A stretch of DNA of 64,000 nt from assembly GCF_024362205.1 (NCBI RefSeq), contig NZ_CP101462.1, forward strand, positions 462,501 through 526,500, written 5' to 3'. The notes under the pieces were generated by a model, which searched no databases, was not told the origin of the DNA, and worked only from the letters and a program-made list of their open reading frames with translations. Origin of the DNA: Exiguobacterium aurantiacum (GTDB lineage Bacteria > Bacillota > Bacilli > Exiguobacteriales > Exiguobacteriaceae). Below are positions 1 to 8,017 of this stretch, piece after piece. A program made the position numbers and the translations under genes. How positions within the stretch are numbered: position 1 is the stretch's first letter; every line of letters starts with the position of its first letter.

Positions 1-13
1 AAGGATGATCCAA

Positions 14-601
14 GTGAATGGAACGCTCCGCACAATCGGACAAGAGAAGATGATCGCCTCAATCAAATCACCGAAACAACTCGAGAAGTTCCTGCAGTCA
101 GACGTGACGACGACGTTCCTTATGATGGGGACGCTCAGCACGCTCGACCGCTACGTCGCCCATTTGAAGCGTGAGAATCGGACCGTGTTCCTGCACGCCG
201 AACGCATCAACGGTATCAGTCTCGACAGGGATGGCATCGACTATTTGGCAAAACGGGTCGGCGCCGACGGCATTGTGACGACGAAGGCGTCGGTCATTCA
301 ACACGCCAAACGGGCCGGTCTGATGACGGTGCAACGCCTGTTCCTTGTCGACTCGGACGCCATCACGTCAGGCATCAAGATGGCGCGAGATCAACAACCA
401 GACGCGCTCGAACTGATGCCGGGCCTCATCCCGAGCGTCATCGAACACGTCGCGGAAAAAGTCTCGCTGCCAATCGTGACAGGCGGGATGATCCGAAAGC
501 CGATTCACGTGCATGAAGCGCTCAATCACGGGGCGTTCGCCGTCTCGACCGGGGACGAGCGGCTCTGGTCGTCGCAAGGGACGAAGGAGGATATCATATG
601 A
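14..601 (+). CDS. glpP: GlpP glycerol-3-phosphate-responsive antiterminator
   Basis: RNA-binding antiterminator of the GlpP family (TIM-barrel-like, about 190 residues). In Bacillus it binds leader mRNA when glycerol-3-phosphate is present and lets glp transcripts pass a terminator. Seen: family-typical SIKSPKQLEKFL near the start, LELMPGLIPSVIEHV, and PIVTGGMIRKP near the end; the length is full. I chose GTG at 14 because AAGGA at 1-5 sits 8 nt upstream; ATG at 5 has no room for a ribosome site, and ATG at 50 is also possible. The stop overlaps ugpC (ATGA), so it heads the ugp operon and probably controls it. The leader RNA lies outside the window. An in-frame extension beyond the left edge cannot be excluded. 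Confidence 0.88.
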   Translation: MNGTLRTIGQEKMIASIKSPKQLEKFLQSDVTTTFLMMGTLSTLDRYVAHLKRENRTVFLHAERINGISLDRDGIDYLAKRVGADGIVTTKASVIQHAKRAGLMTVQRLFLVDSDAITSGIKMARDQQPDALELMPGLIPSVIEHVAEKVSLPIVTGGMIRKPIHVHEALNHGAFAVSTGDERLWSSQGTKEDII

Positions 602-1689
602 AATCAATTCAACTGCAAAACATCAAAAAAGCATACGACGAAACGGAAGTCATCCGAGGGATTGACGTGACCATCGAGGCCGGTGAGTTCTTCGCCCTCG
701 TCGGACCGTCGGGTTGCGGCAAGAGCACGATGTTGCGGATGATTGCCGGGCTCGAGTCGATCACGAGCGGGACGCTCCGCATCGACGGCGTCGCCGCGAA
801 CGAATTGAAGCCGAGCGAGCGGCAACTGTCGATGGTGTTCCAAAACTATGCGCTCTATCCGCACATGACCGTCGAGAAAAACATCACGTTCGGGTTACAT
901 ACGAAAGGATTGACGAAGCTCGAGCAGCGCGAGCGGTGTTTGGAAGCGGCCGAGACGCTCGGACTGACGGACTATTTGAAACGGAAGCCGCGCGAACTGT
1001 CAGGCGGCCAGCGCCAACGGGTCGCACTGGCCCGGGCGATTGTGACCGAGTCACCGATTTGCCTCATGGACGAGCCGCTCTCGAACTTGGACGCGAAGCT
1101 CCGGGCTAAGATGCGCTCGGAAATCCGGCAACTGCAACGCAAGCTCAAGCTGACGATGATTTACGTCACGCACGACCAAGTCGAGGCGATGACGATGGCC
1201 GACCGGATGATGCTGTTGAACGATGGTCAGGTCCAACAAGTCGGTCAACCGCTCGATTTGTACAACAAGCCGGCGAACACGTTCGTCGCCTCATTCATCG
1301 GGTCGCCGCCAATGAACCTCACGCCGGTGCAACGGAGTGACAAGGGCTGGGTCGCCTCAGACGGACGCTTGTTTCATCCGAACACACTGACGCGGGAAGA
1401 CACGGCAACGCTCGGCATCCGGCCCGAACAAATCACACCGGCGAAAGACGAGATCACGTTCTACGCCGAACTGAAAAATATCGAAGTGCTCGGCACGGAA
1501 ACGATTCTCGCCTTTGACATGGGCGGCGTCGAATGGCTCGCCAAATGGCCGGGCCAGTGGCCGCTGTCGATTGGAGAAAAGATCGCCTGTTACGTCGACC
1601 CGAAACAGATGTCACTGTTTGACACGGACGGGAATCGCATCGAGCCGCGGCAACCGAAACTGTTTGAGGCGTTGGAGGTGTTTCAATGA
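598..1689 (+). CDS. ugpC: UgpC/MalK-type ABC transporter ATPase
   Basis: ATP-binding subunit of a CUT1-family importer, placed on glycerol-3-phosphate or glycerophosphodiesters by its neighbours. Seen: Walker A GPSGCGKST (residues 36-44), signature LSGGQ (134-138), Walker B LMDEP (D158, E159), switch His192 in VTHDQ, and a C-terminal OB/TOBE region, as in MalK/UgpC. The length of 363 aa is normal. It overlaps glpP by 4 nt and ugpA by 4 nt (ATGA), so translation is coupled. MsmX-like ATPases can serve several importers, so it could also energise the arabinose permease here, whose own locus has no ATPase; that is inference. Confidence 0.9.
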   Translation: MKSIQLQNIKKAYDETEVIRGIDVTIEAGEFFALVGPSGCGKSTMLRMIAGLESITSGTLRIDGVAANELKPSERQLSMVFQNYALYPHMTVEKNITFGLHTKGLTKLEQRERCLEAAETLGLTDYLKRKPRELSGGQRQRVALARAIVTESPICLMDEPLSNLDAKLRAKMRSEIRQLQRKLKLTMIYVTHDQVEAMTMADRMMLLNDGQVQQVGQPLDLYNKPANTFVASFIGSPPMNLTPVQRSDKGWVASDGRLFHPNTLTREDTATLGIRPEQITPAKDEITFYAELKNIEVLGTETILAFDMGGVEWLAKWPGQWPLSIGEKIACYVDPKQMSLFDTDGNRIEPRQPKLFEALEVFQ

Positions 1690-2591
1690 CGGTCGCTCTT
1701 CCGAGACAACGAATCCGTACACGATTGTCTGACGCGGCGAGCGGACTGCTCTACTTGTCCCCGTCAATCGCATTATTTGGGATTTTCCTCGTCTATCCGC
1801 TGTTCCGGACGATTTACTTGAGCTTCTTTCAAACGGACACGCAAGGGACGCCGCTCAGTTATGTCGGTGGCGAGCATTACGCCAAACTGTTCACGAGCGC
1901 CTCGTTTTGGCAGAGCATCCAGGCGACGGTCGGCTTCGTCCTGTTGACCGTCCCACTGACGATTTTAATCGCGCTCGGTCTGGCTCTCCTCGCCAATGAG
2001 AAGTTGCGCGGTATCGGCATCTTCCGGACGGCGTTCTCGGCAACGATGGGGATGAGCGTCGCGGCCTCGTCGGTCATCTGGATGTTCATGTACAACCCGT
2101 CGATCGGTATCTTCAACCGCTTCTTGGAGGCGGTCGGGGCGAGCGGGGTGCAGTGGCTCCTCGACCCGCAATATGCGCTCCTGTCCGTGTCGCTCGCGAC
2201 CGTCTGGATGAACATCGGCTTCACGTTCTTGATTCTCCTCGGCGGGCTGCAAAACATCGACCGGACGCTTTACGAGAGTGCGGACATCGCCGGGACGGGC
2301 TACTGGACCCAACTCCGGGCCATCACGATCCCGATGCTGTCACCGACGCTCTTCTTCGTCGGCATCATCTCGCTCATCAATGCGTTCCAGACGTTCGGGC
2401 AAATCGATTTGCTGACGAAAGGCGGGCCGACGAACTCGACGAACGTCATCGTCTACGCCATCTATAAGGACGCGTTCATCAACTATAACGTCGGCGGGGC
2501 GAGTGCGCAGGCCGTGCTCTTGTTCCTCACGGTCCTGGCGTTGACGTGGCTCCAGTTCAAGCTCGTCGAAAGGAAGGTGCATTACCAATGA
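1686..2591 (+). CDS. ugpA: UgpA-like ABC transporter permease
   Basis: Inner-membrane permease of the glycerol-3-phosphate-type ABC importer (MalF/UgpA class, 301 aa). About six hydrophobic segments are visible, starting with LLYLSPSIALFGIFLVYPLF. The EAA coupling loop is YESADIAGTGYWTQLRAITI followed by PML. Start and stop overlap ugpC and ugpE by 4 nt each. It pairs with UgpE to form the channel. Confidence 0.9.
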   Translation: MTVALPRQRIRTRLSDAASGLLYLSPSIALFGIFLVYPLFRTIYLSFFQTDTQGTPLSYVGGEHYAKLFTSASFWQSIQATVGFVLLTVPLTILIALGLALLANEKLRGIGIFRTAFSATMGMSVAASSVIWMFMYNPSIGIFNRFLEAVGASGVQWLLDPQYALLSVSLATVWMNIGFTFLILLGGLQNIDRTLYESADIAGTGYWTQLRAITIPMLSPTLFFVGIISLINAFQTFGQIDLLTKGGPTNSTNVIVYAIYKDAFINYNVGGASAQAVLLFLTVLALTWLQFKLVERKVHYQ

Positions 2592-3397
2592 CGATTCGTA
2601 AAGCAGTCACGTATATGCTACTCGTCTTGAGTGCCATCGTCATGCTGTTCCCGATCGCTTACGCGTTCTCGATCAGCCTGATGGACGGGAGCGAGGTATT
2701 GAAAGGGAATCTTATCCCGCGGGACGTGACGTTCGACAACTACGTCGCCGCGTTCGAGCGGATCCCGCTCCTGACGTATTTATGGAACAGCCTCGTCGTG
2801 GCGCTCCTCGTCATGGTCGGCCAAGTCGTCTTGTCGAGCTTGGCTGCGTTCGCATTCGTCTTCATCGACTTCAAAGGGAAAGGGCTCATCTTCATGCTCT
2901 TCCTGGCGACGATGATGGTGCCATGGGAAGCGACGATGGTACCGAACTTCTTGACGATTCAGTCGCTCGGCTGGCTCAACTCGGTGTGGGGGCTGTCGGT
3001 GCCGTTCTTCGCGCTCGCGTTCGGGACGTTCCTGCTCCGGCAACAGTTCAAGACGATCCCGTACGAGATGTATGAAGCGTCGCAAATCGCCGGCATCAGC
3101 CGCTTCCGCTTCTTTTGGAACGTCGTCTTGCCGGTATCGAAGACGCCGCTCGTCACGTTGTCCGTATATAGCTTTTTGACGACATGGAACATGTACTTAT
3201 GGCCGCTCCTCGTCACGAACACGGAGCAGGCCCGCACGGTGCAAATCGGGATTAAACAGATGCAGTCGAACGAGGTCGCCTCGGATTGGGGTGTCGTCAT
3301 GGCGGCGGTCATCTTGATTATCATCCCGACGCTGATGCTGTTATTCGCAGGACAAAAGCAGTTACAAGAAGGATTGACACAAGGTGCAATCAAATAA
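2588..3397 (+). CDS. ugpE: UgpE-like ABC transporter permease
   Basis: Second permease subunit (MalG/UgpE class, 269 aa from this start). The start at ATG 2588 overlaps the ugpA stop as ATGA and gives the normal short cytoplasmic N-terminus (MTIRKAVTYMLLV); an upstream in-frame start would lie inside ugpA. The EAA loop reads YEASQIAGISRFRFFWNVVL followed by P. The gene is followed after 12 nt by the substrate-binding lipoprotein. Confidence 0.9.
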   Translation: MTIRKAVTYMLLVLSAIVMLFPIAYAFSISLMDGSEVLKGNLIPRDVTFDNYVAAFERIPLLTYLWNSLVVALLVMVGQVVLSSLAAFAFVFIDFKGKGLIFMLFLATMMVPWEATMVPNFLTIQSLGWLNSVWGLSVPFFALAFGTFLLRQQFKTIPYEMYEASQIAGISRFRFFWNVVLPVSKTPLVTLSVYSFLTTWNMYLWPLLVTNTEQARTVQIGIKQMQSNEVASDWGVVMAAVILIIIPTLMLLFAGQKQLQEGLTQGAIK

Positions 3398-3409
3398 TAG
3401 GGGGAATAC

Positions 3410-4720
3410 ATGATGAAAAAGAAAGCGTTATTCGCAGGGTTGGCCAGTTCGGTGTTGTTGCTCGGGGCATGTGGTAGCGAAGAGGCGGAGCCGGCCGCTT
3501 CGGCGACGGAGGACGGGAAAACGGAAGTCGTATTTTGGCACGCGATGAGCGGGGACTTGGAGACTGCGCTCAACAACCAAGTCGACGCCTTCAACGAGTC
3601 GCAGGAAGACTATGAAGTGAAGCCGGTATTCCAAGGCACGTATGAAGAGGCGCTCACGAAGTTCAACGCCGTCGCCGGTTCGACAGATGCACCGGCCATC
3701 ATGCAGACGTTCGAGGTCGGTACGAAATACATGATCGACACGAACAAGATCACGCCGGTCCAGGAGTTCATCGACAAAGAAGACTTCGACACGGGTGTCT
3801 GGGAAGAGAACATCTTGAGCTATTACCAAGTCGATGGCAAGCAGTACTCGATGCCGTTCAACTCGTCGACACCGGTGCTCATCTACAACAAAGATGCGTT
3901 CGAACAAGCGGGACTCGACCCAGAGAAGGCGCCGCGGACATACGATGAGCTGAAGCAAGCGGCGAAGGCGCTGACGAGCGACGACCAGACCGGCTTCACG
4001 ATGCTCAACTACGGTTGGTTCTTCGAACAACTCGTCGCCGCGCAAGGCGGACTCTACGTCGACAACGACAACGGCCGCAGCGGGGCGCCGACGAAAGCCG
4101 TCTTCGATGGGGAAGAAGGGCAGAACGCCTTCAACTTGATTAAAGAGATGTATGACGACAAGACGTTCATGAACGTCGGTCAAAACTGGGATGATATGCG
4201 TGCCGCCTTCCAATCAGGGAAAGTCGCCATGTATCTCGACTCGTCGGCCGGGATACGCACCGTCGCGGACAGCGCCGACTTCGAGGTCGGAGCATCGTAC
4301 TTGCCGGTCCCGAACGAAGCCGAGCGCGAAGGTGTCATCATCGGCGGAGCCTCGCTCTGGATGGGTGACGGCATTGCCGACGAGACGAAGCAGGGCGCAT
4401 GGGAGTTCATGAAGTATGCGGCGTCGAAAGAGGCACAGGCCAAGTGGCACGTCGAGACGGGCTACTTCGCCATCAATCCGGACGCGTATGATGAGCCGAT
4501 CGTCAAAGAGATGTGGGCCGAGTACCCGCAGCTGAAAGTGACGGTCGATCAATTGAGCGAGACGACAGCCTCACCAGCGACACAAGGTGCGCTCATCTCG
4601 ACGTTCCCGCAGTCCCGCCAAAGCGTCGTCAACGCCATGGAGAGCCTGTATCAAGGCGTATCGGTCGAAGAGGCGTTGAAGCGCGCGGCCGATGAGACGA
4701 CTTCCACCTTGGGGCAATGA
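3410..4720 (+). CDS. ugpB: UgpB-like substrate-binding lipoprotein
   Basis: Extracellular solute-binding protein of the importer (family 1 SBP, 436 aa), membrane-anchored by a lipidated Cys. Seen: Lys-rich N-terminus, hydrophobic stretch, lipobox LLGACGS, then an acidic linker. Mature features include VVFWHAMSG and NKDAFEQAGLDPEKAP, typical of UgpB-type binding proteins. The ribosome site is GGGGG ahead of the ATG at 3410; ATG 3413 is equally possible. The ligand is assigned from glpP upstream and the phosphodiesterase downstream, not from binding residues. Confidence 0.88.
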   Translation: MMKKKALFAGLASSVLLLGACGSEEAEPAASATEDGKTEVVFWHAMSGDLETALNNQVDAFNESQEDYEVKPVFQGTYEEALTKFNAVAGSTDAPAIMQTFEVGTKYMIDTNKITPVQEFIDKEDFDTGVWEENILSYYQVDGKQYSMPFNSSTPVLIYNKDAFEQAGLDPEKAPRTYDELKQAAKALTSDDQTGFTMLNYGWFFEQLVAAQGGLYVDNDNGRSGAPTKAVFDGEEGQNAFNLIKEMYDDKTFMNVGQNWDDMRAAFQSGKVAMYLDSSAGIRTVADSADFEVGASYLPVPNEAEREGVIIGGASLWMGDGIADETKQGAWEFMKYAASKEAQAKWHVETGYFAINPDAYDEPIVKEMWAEYPQLKVTVDQLSETTASPATQGALISTFPQSRQSVVNAMESLYQGVSVEEALKRAADETTSTLGQ

Positions 4721-4721
4721 C

Positions 4722-5411
4722 ATGTCGATTTACGCCCATCGCGGATATAGCGCCAAGTATCCGGAGAACACGATCAGTGCGTTCAAGGCGGCGATGCCTC
4801 ACGTCGACGGCATCGAGCTCGACGTCCAATTGACGCGCGACGGCCGCCTCGTTGTCATCCACGATGAGACGGTCGACCGGACGACGAACGGGAGCGGTTT
4901 CGTCAAAGATATGACGCTCCGGCAGCTCCGCTTGCTCCGGACGGACAGTGGGGAACGGATTCCGACGCTCGAGGAAGTACTCGTCTTGATTGAACCTTCC
5001 GACGTCACGCTCAATATCGAGCTGAAGACGGATCAATTTGATTACGAGGGGATCGAGTATTTGACGTGGCTCGCCGTCACCGAGTTCAAGCTAGAAGAGC
5101 GGGTCGTCTTCTCGTCGTTCAACCCGGACACGCTCGTCCGGTTGCGGGACGTCGCCCGTGACGCGAGAATCGCCGTCTTGACCGGGGATGGTCATCCGGG
5201 ATTAATCGACCTTGTCGAGCGAATCGGGGCCGAGGCGGTCCACGCCCAGTCTGAGTTCGTCGGGACGAGAGATGCGGCGACGCTACGCGAACAGAATCGC
5301 CTGCTACGCCTCTACACAATCAACGACCCGAGCGAGCTGCCGGACATGACCGGTGTCGACGCCATCATGACGGACGAGATCGAGCGGTTTCAATCGAAGT
5401 CGCGTCACTAA
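4722..5411 (+). CDS. ugpQ: Glycerophosphodiester phosphodiesterase
   Basis: GDPD-family enzyme that hydrolyses glycerophosphodiesters to glycerol-3-phosphate and an alcohol. Seen: AHRGYSAKYPENT at the start (catalytic His and Arg, metal-binding Glu), IELDVQLTRDG and VVIHDETVDRTTNG (second catalytic His), LNIELK, and a late FQSKSRH tail. It has 229 aa and no signal peptide, so it is cytoplasmic and would act on imported diesters. I chose ATG 4722, one base after the ugpB stop, because it begins exactly at the conserved N-terminus with GGGG 7 nt upstream. It closes the ugp operon. Confidence 0.9.
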   Translation: MSIYAHRGYSAKYPENTISAFKAAMPHVDGIELDVQLTRDGRLVVIHDETVDRTTNGSGFVKDMTLRQLRLLRTDSGERIPTLEEVLVLIEPSDVTLNIELKTDQFDYEGIEYLTWLAVTEFKLEERVVFSSFNPDTLVRLRDVARDARIAVLTGDGHPGLIDLVERIGAEAVHAQSEFVGTRDAATLREQNRLLRLYTINDPSELPDMTGVDAIMTDEIERFQSKSRH

Positions 5412-5447
5412 AGTGAGGCTGAGATATACTTCAGTCAATTTGTAAAG

Positions 5448-5488
5448 AGAGGTCAGCTGGCGCGACGTGTTCGCATCAGCTGGCCTCT
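5448..5488 (+). terminator. Hairpin between ugpQ and the convergent gene
   Basis: Arms AGAGGTCAGCTG (5448-5459) and CAGCTGGCCTCT (5477-5488) pair over 12 positions with one G-T. The U-tract is weak (TTCTC), so it may be a processing hairpin as much as a terminator. Confidence 0.5.
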
Positions 5489-5509
5489 TCTCATGGCAAT
5501 TCTCTAAAT

Positions 5510-5857
5510 TTAGTACCCTTCGTTCAATGTGGTAAATGCATCTTCTCTCAAAGGTGAATCGCCATACGAGTTATGCCCATAATAGGTGACCACGTACTCT
5601 TTCTCTTGATTGGTTTTGACGAAAAATTCATATTCGACTCTCTGTTCATCCTCGAAATTTAAGCGATATAAGTATCCATATTGATTCATGCTGAACTCGA
5701 CATCATAGGCGTTCTGATCGATTGAAAAATGCTCAGTTAACGTGTCGTTCAAAAAAGTTTCTCGCTGATTTACCTCATGAAGAAGGAAAAAGACACCTCC
5801 TAACAGGAGTAACGCAAAAGCGAATTGAAACTTGGGTAAAAGTTTCCTGGATGTCAT
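5510..5857 (-). CDS. Small membrane-anchored protein, DUF3139-like
   Basis: 115 aa: basic N-terminus, one membrane helix (FAFALLLLGGVFFLL), then a polar extracellular domain rich in Tyr, Phe and acidic residues. Size and layout resemble DUF3139-type proteins, but this is a weak impression and I do not recognise a function. AAGGAAGGA lies 8 nt before the ATG. It stands alone, convergent with ugpQ. Confidence 0.6.
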   Translation of the reverse strand: MTSRKLLPKFQFAFALLLLGGVFFLLHEVNQRETFLNDTLTEHFSIDQNAYDVEFSMNQYGYLYRLNFEDEQRVEYEFFVKTNQEKEYVVTYYGHNSYGDSPLREDAFTTLNEGY

Positions 5858-5915
5858 CTACATCGTCCTTCCTTAATGAGATTGATAAACTGCTACCGCA
5901 CGAGGCGCGTGTATA

Positions 5916-5953
5916 CATGACAAAGACCGCTCAATGAAGCGGTCTTTGTCATG
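5916..5953 (-). terminator. Long perfect hairpin at the end of the 50-aa gene
   Basis: Arms 5916-5931 and 5938-5953 are perfect reverse complements around a 6-nt loop (CAATGA). The stop codon of the minus-strand 50-aa gene lies inside the arm. On the minus strand the tract after GCGGTCTTT is short of U, so efficiency is uncertain. Confidence 0.55.
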
Positions 5954-6101
5954 TTTTCTTCGGCGAATCACTAAAAGCAAAATACAACCCGACGCCAATC
6001 GCGAGTCCAATCAAGTAGTTGTCGAGAGCGATGGCTAACGAGACACCGACCGCGAGGGCGAGCGGGAAGGCGTAGCTGCCGGTCGTCTGTTTGTTGGACA
6101 T
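5949..6101 (-). CDS. Small hydrophobic protein, 50 aa (paralogue A)
   Basis: Reading the minus strand gives a 50-residue protein with a polar N-terminus, a hydrophobic core containing ALDNYLIGLAIGVGLYFAF, and a basic end (SPKKT). AAAGGAGG lies 8 nt upstream of the ATG, so it is very likely translated. It is clearly related to the 48-aa protein just upstream: both share P-(L/V)A-(L/V)A, DN, GL-x-IG and FAF at matching positions. Function unknown; predicted as one or two membrane helices. Confidence 0.72.
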   Translation of the reverse strand: MSNKQTTGSYAFPLALAVGVSLAIALDNYLIGLAIGVGLYFAFSDSPKKT

Positions 6102-6150
6102 GGAGAACTCCTCCTTTGTCCAGTTTCTACGGGTGTCGCCTCAAAAAGTT

Positions 6151-6297
6151 TCAAGCTTTCTTCTTCGTCCCTTGGAACGCGAAGAACATCGCGATGCCGA
6201 TCCCGAGTCCGAGCCACCAGTTATCGAACAACAGACCGAAGATGAGGATAAAGGCGACAGCGACCGGGAGTGCTAAAAATCCACGTTGACGTTTCAC
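6151..6297 (-). CDS. Small hydrophobic protein, 48 aa (paralogue B)
   Basis: The minus strand encodes KRQRGFLALPVAVAF, then FDNWWLGLGIGIAMFFAF, then a basic GTKKKA end: a small membrane protein homologous to the downstream 50-aa protein. I chose GTG 6297 because AAAGGA lies 8 nt upstream; an in-frame ATG at 6306 sits inside that ribosome site. The two genes probably form a two-gene unit. Function unknown. Confidence 0.68.
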   Translation of the reverse strand: MKRQRGFLALPVAVAFILIFGLLFDNWWLGLGIGIAMFFAFQGTKKKA

Positions 6298-6484
6298 AAA
6301 AATCATCCTTTCTGCTTCTCTCTGTTCGACTGTTCCCGGTTTCGAATCAATTCATTCTAAAAGCAAGCGTTTTCATAAAAATGGCTCAACGGCAACGTTT
6401 GTCTAAACGATGAACACTTGTATTTTCATGTGAAATTGTGAGCAAATGAATCTATTCAACGGACGAGGACCCTGCTATATTAAT

Positions 6485-6504
6485 CATGTGATATATTTCA
6501 CATG
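6485..6504. promoter_or_regulatory. Crp/Fnr-type palindrome upstream of cstA
   Basis: CATGTGATATATTTCACATG is a near-perfect 20-bp inverted repeat with the core TGTGA-N6-TCACA, the consensus of Crp/Fnr-family regulators, including Bacillus Fnr. It is centred about 50 bp before the cstA start. A possible -10 (TATATT, 6475-6480) lies just upstream, which would make the site a downstream operator; a -10 at TATATA (6524-6529) would place it near -41. I cannot decide between activation and repression. Confidence 0.65.
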
Positions 6505-6543
6505 AAGAAATCATAAATCACTTATATATAGGAGGACCACTCG

Positions 6544-7986
6544 ATGGTTACATTTTTCATTGCTTTAGGATTATTATTGCTCGGTTATCTCGTCTACGGC
6601 CGGTACGTCGAGAAGACGTTCGGTATCAAAGAAGAGCGGACGACGCCCGCCTATGCGTCACAGGACGGCGTCGACTACGTGCCGATGGGGACGAAGCGCA
6701 ACTCGATGATTCAACTGTTGAACATCGCCGGGGTCGGCCCAATCTTCGGGCCGATCATGGGTGCCTTGTATGGCCCGGTCGCGTTCCTCTGGATCGTGCT
6801 CGGTTCGATCTTTGCCGGCGCGGTGCATGACTATTTGACCGGTATGATCTCGCTTCGCAACAACGGGGCGCACTTGCCGCAGCTCGCCGAGAAGTTCCTC
6901 GGTCGGTCGCTCCGTCACGTCGTCAACGGCTTCGCGCTACTCTTACTGCTCTTAGTCGGGACCGTGTTCGTCACGTCACCGGCCAATATGATCAACAACT
7001 TGTTCGACGGCAACGGCTCGACGCTCGCCATCGTCACGTTCGGCATCTTTGCCTACTACATCTTGGCGACACTGCTCCCGGTCGATAAAATCATCGGCCG
7101 CATCTACCCGTTCTTCGGGGCGCTTCTCTTGTTGAGCGCCGTCGGCATCGCCGTCAGCCTGTTCACGCAAGGCTATCAAATCCCGGAGATGACGTTGACG
7201 AACATGCATCCGGACGGCTTGCCGCTCTGGCCGCTCATCTTCTTCACGATCTCATGCGGGGCACTGTCAGGCTTCCATGCCACTCAGTCACCGATCATCT
7301 CGCGGACGACGATGAAAGAGAGCAACGGTCGCAGCATTTTTTACGGCATGATGATCGTCGAAGCGGTCATCGCCATGATCTGGGCGGCTGCCGCCATGGC
7401 CATCTTCGAGCCGGGTGAACTGCTCGCCATGATCAATGCCGGCACGCCGGCGCTCGTCGTCCAAGAAGTGGCGACGCTCATGCTCGGCAGCATCGGCGGC
7501 ACGCTCGCCATCCTCGGTGTCATCGTCTTGCCGATCACGTCGGGCGACACGGCGTTCCGGAGTGCCCGGATGATCATCGCCGACTACTTGAACATCGTCC
7601 AGAAGAAGTTCACGTCACGGTTGTGGATCGCGCTTCCGCTCTTCGTTTTGTCGTTCATCTTGACGAAAGTCGACTTCCGTCTGTTGTGGCAATACTTCAA
7701 CTGGGCCAACCAGACGACGGCGGTCATCGCCTTGTTCGTCGGCGCGACGTATCTGTATATCAAAGGACGGAACTACTGGATTGCCTTGTTGCCGGGGACG
7801 TTCATGTTGTATGTCGTCTGGTTCTACATTTTGACGGCACCGATCGGCTTCGAGATGGACGGGGTGCTCCCGTATGTTTTGGCCACAATCGGTACGGTCA
7901 CACTGTTCGGCTTGTTCTTCCGCCACGCGAAAGCGATGCGCGAACAAGGGCTCGAGTGCGACATTTCAAGCGATCAAGCAGCATGA
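6544..7986 (+). CDS. cstA: CstA-family carbon starvation / pyruvate transporter
   Basis: Polytopic membrane protein of the CstA family, whose characterised members take up pyruvate (or peptides) under carbon limitation. Seen: conserved N-terminal GYLVYGRYVEK, then NIAGVGPIFGPIMGALYGP and AGAVHDYLTGMISLRNNG, and many hydrophobic helices. At 480 aa it belongs to the short Gram-positive form; the E. coli protein is about 700. TAGGAGGACC precedes the ATG. It is a single gene between its own Crp/Fnr-like palindrome and a strong terminator, so it is probably controlled by energy or oxygen state. Confidence 0.9.
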   Translation: MVTFFIALGLLLLGYLVYGRYVEKTFGIKEERTTPAYASQDGVDYVPMGTKRNSMIQLLNIAGVGPIFGPIMGALYGPVAFLWIVLGSIFAGAVHDYLTGMISLRNNGAHLPQLAEKFLGRSLRHVVNGFALLLLLLVGTVFVTSPANMINNLFDGNGSTLAIVTFGIFAYYILATLLPVDKIIGRIYPFFGALLLLSAVGIAVSLFTQGYQIPEMTLTNMHPDGLPLWPLIFFTISCGALSGFHATQSPIISRTTMKESNGRSIFYGMMIVEAVIAMIWAAAAMAIFEPGELLAMINAGTPALVVQEVATLMLGSIGGTLAILGVIVLPITSGDTAFRSARMIIADYLNIVQKKFTSRLWIALPLFVLSFILTKVDFRLLWQYFNWANQTTAVIALFVGATYLYIKGRNYWIALLPGTFMLYVVWFYILTAPIGFEMDGVLPYVLATIGTVTLFGLFFRHAKAMREQGLECDISSDQAA

Positions 7987-7987
7987 C

Positions 7988-8017
7988 AAAAGGGTTTGGC
8001 CGAGGCCAAACCCTTTT
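7988..8017. terminator. Bidirectional terminator cstA / kinase
   Basis: AAAAGGGTTTGGCC and GGCCAAACCCTTTT form a perfect stem with A- and T-tracts on both sides, between convergent genes. Confidence 0.85.

Noticed and set aside
1-13. GlpP-target leader with antiterminator for the ugp operon
   Set aside because: The upstream region lies outside the window, so nothing can be seen.
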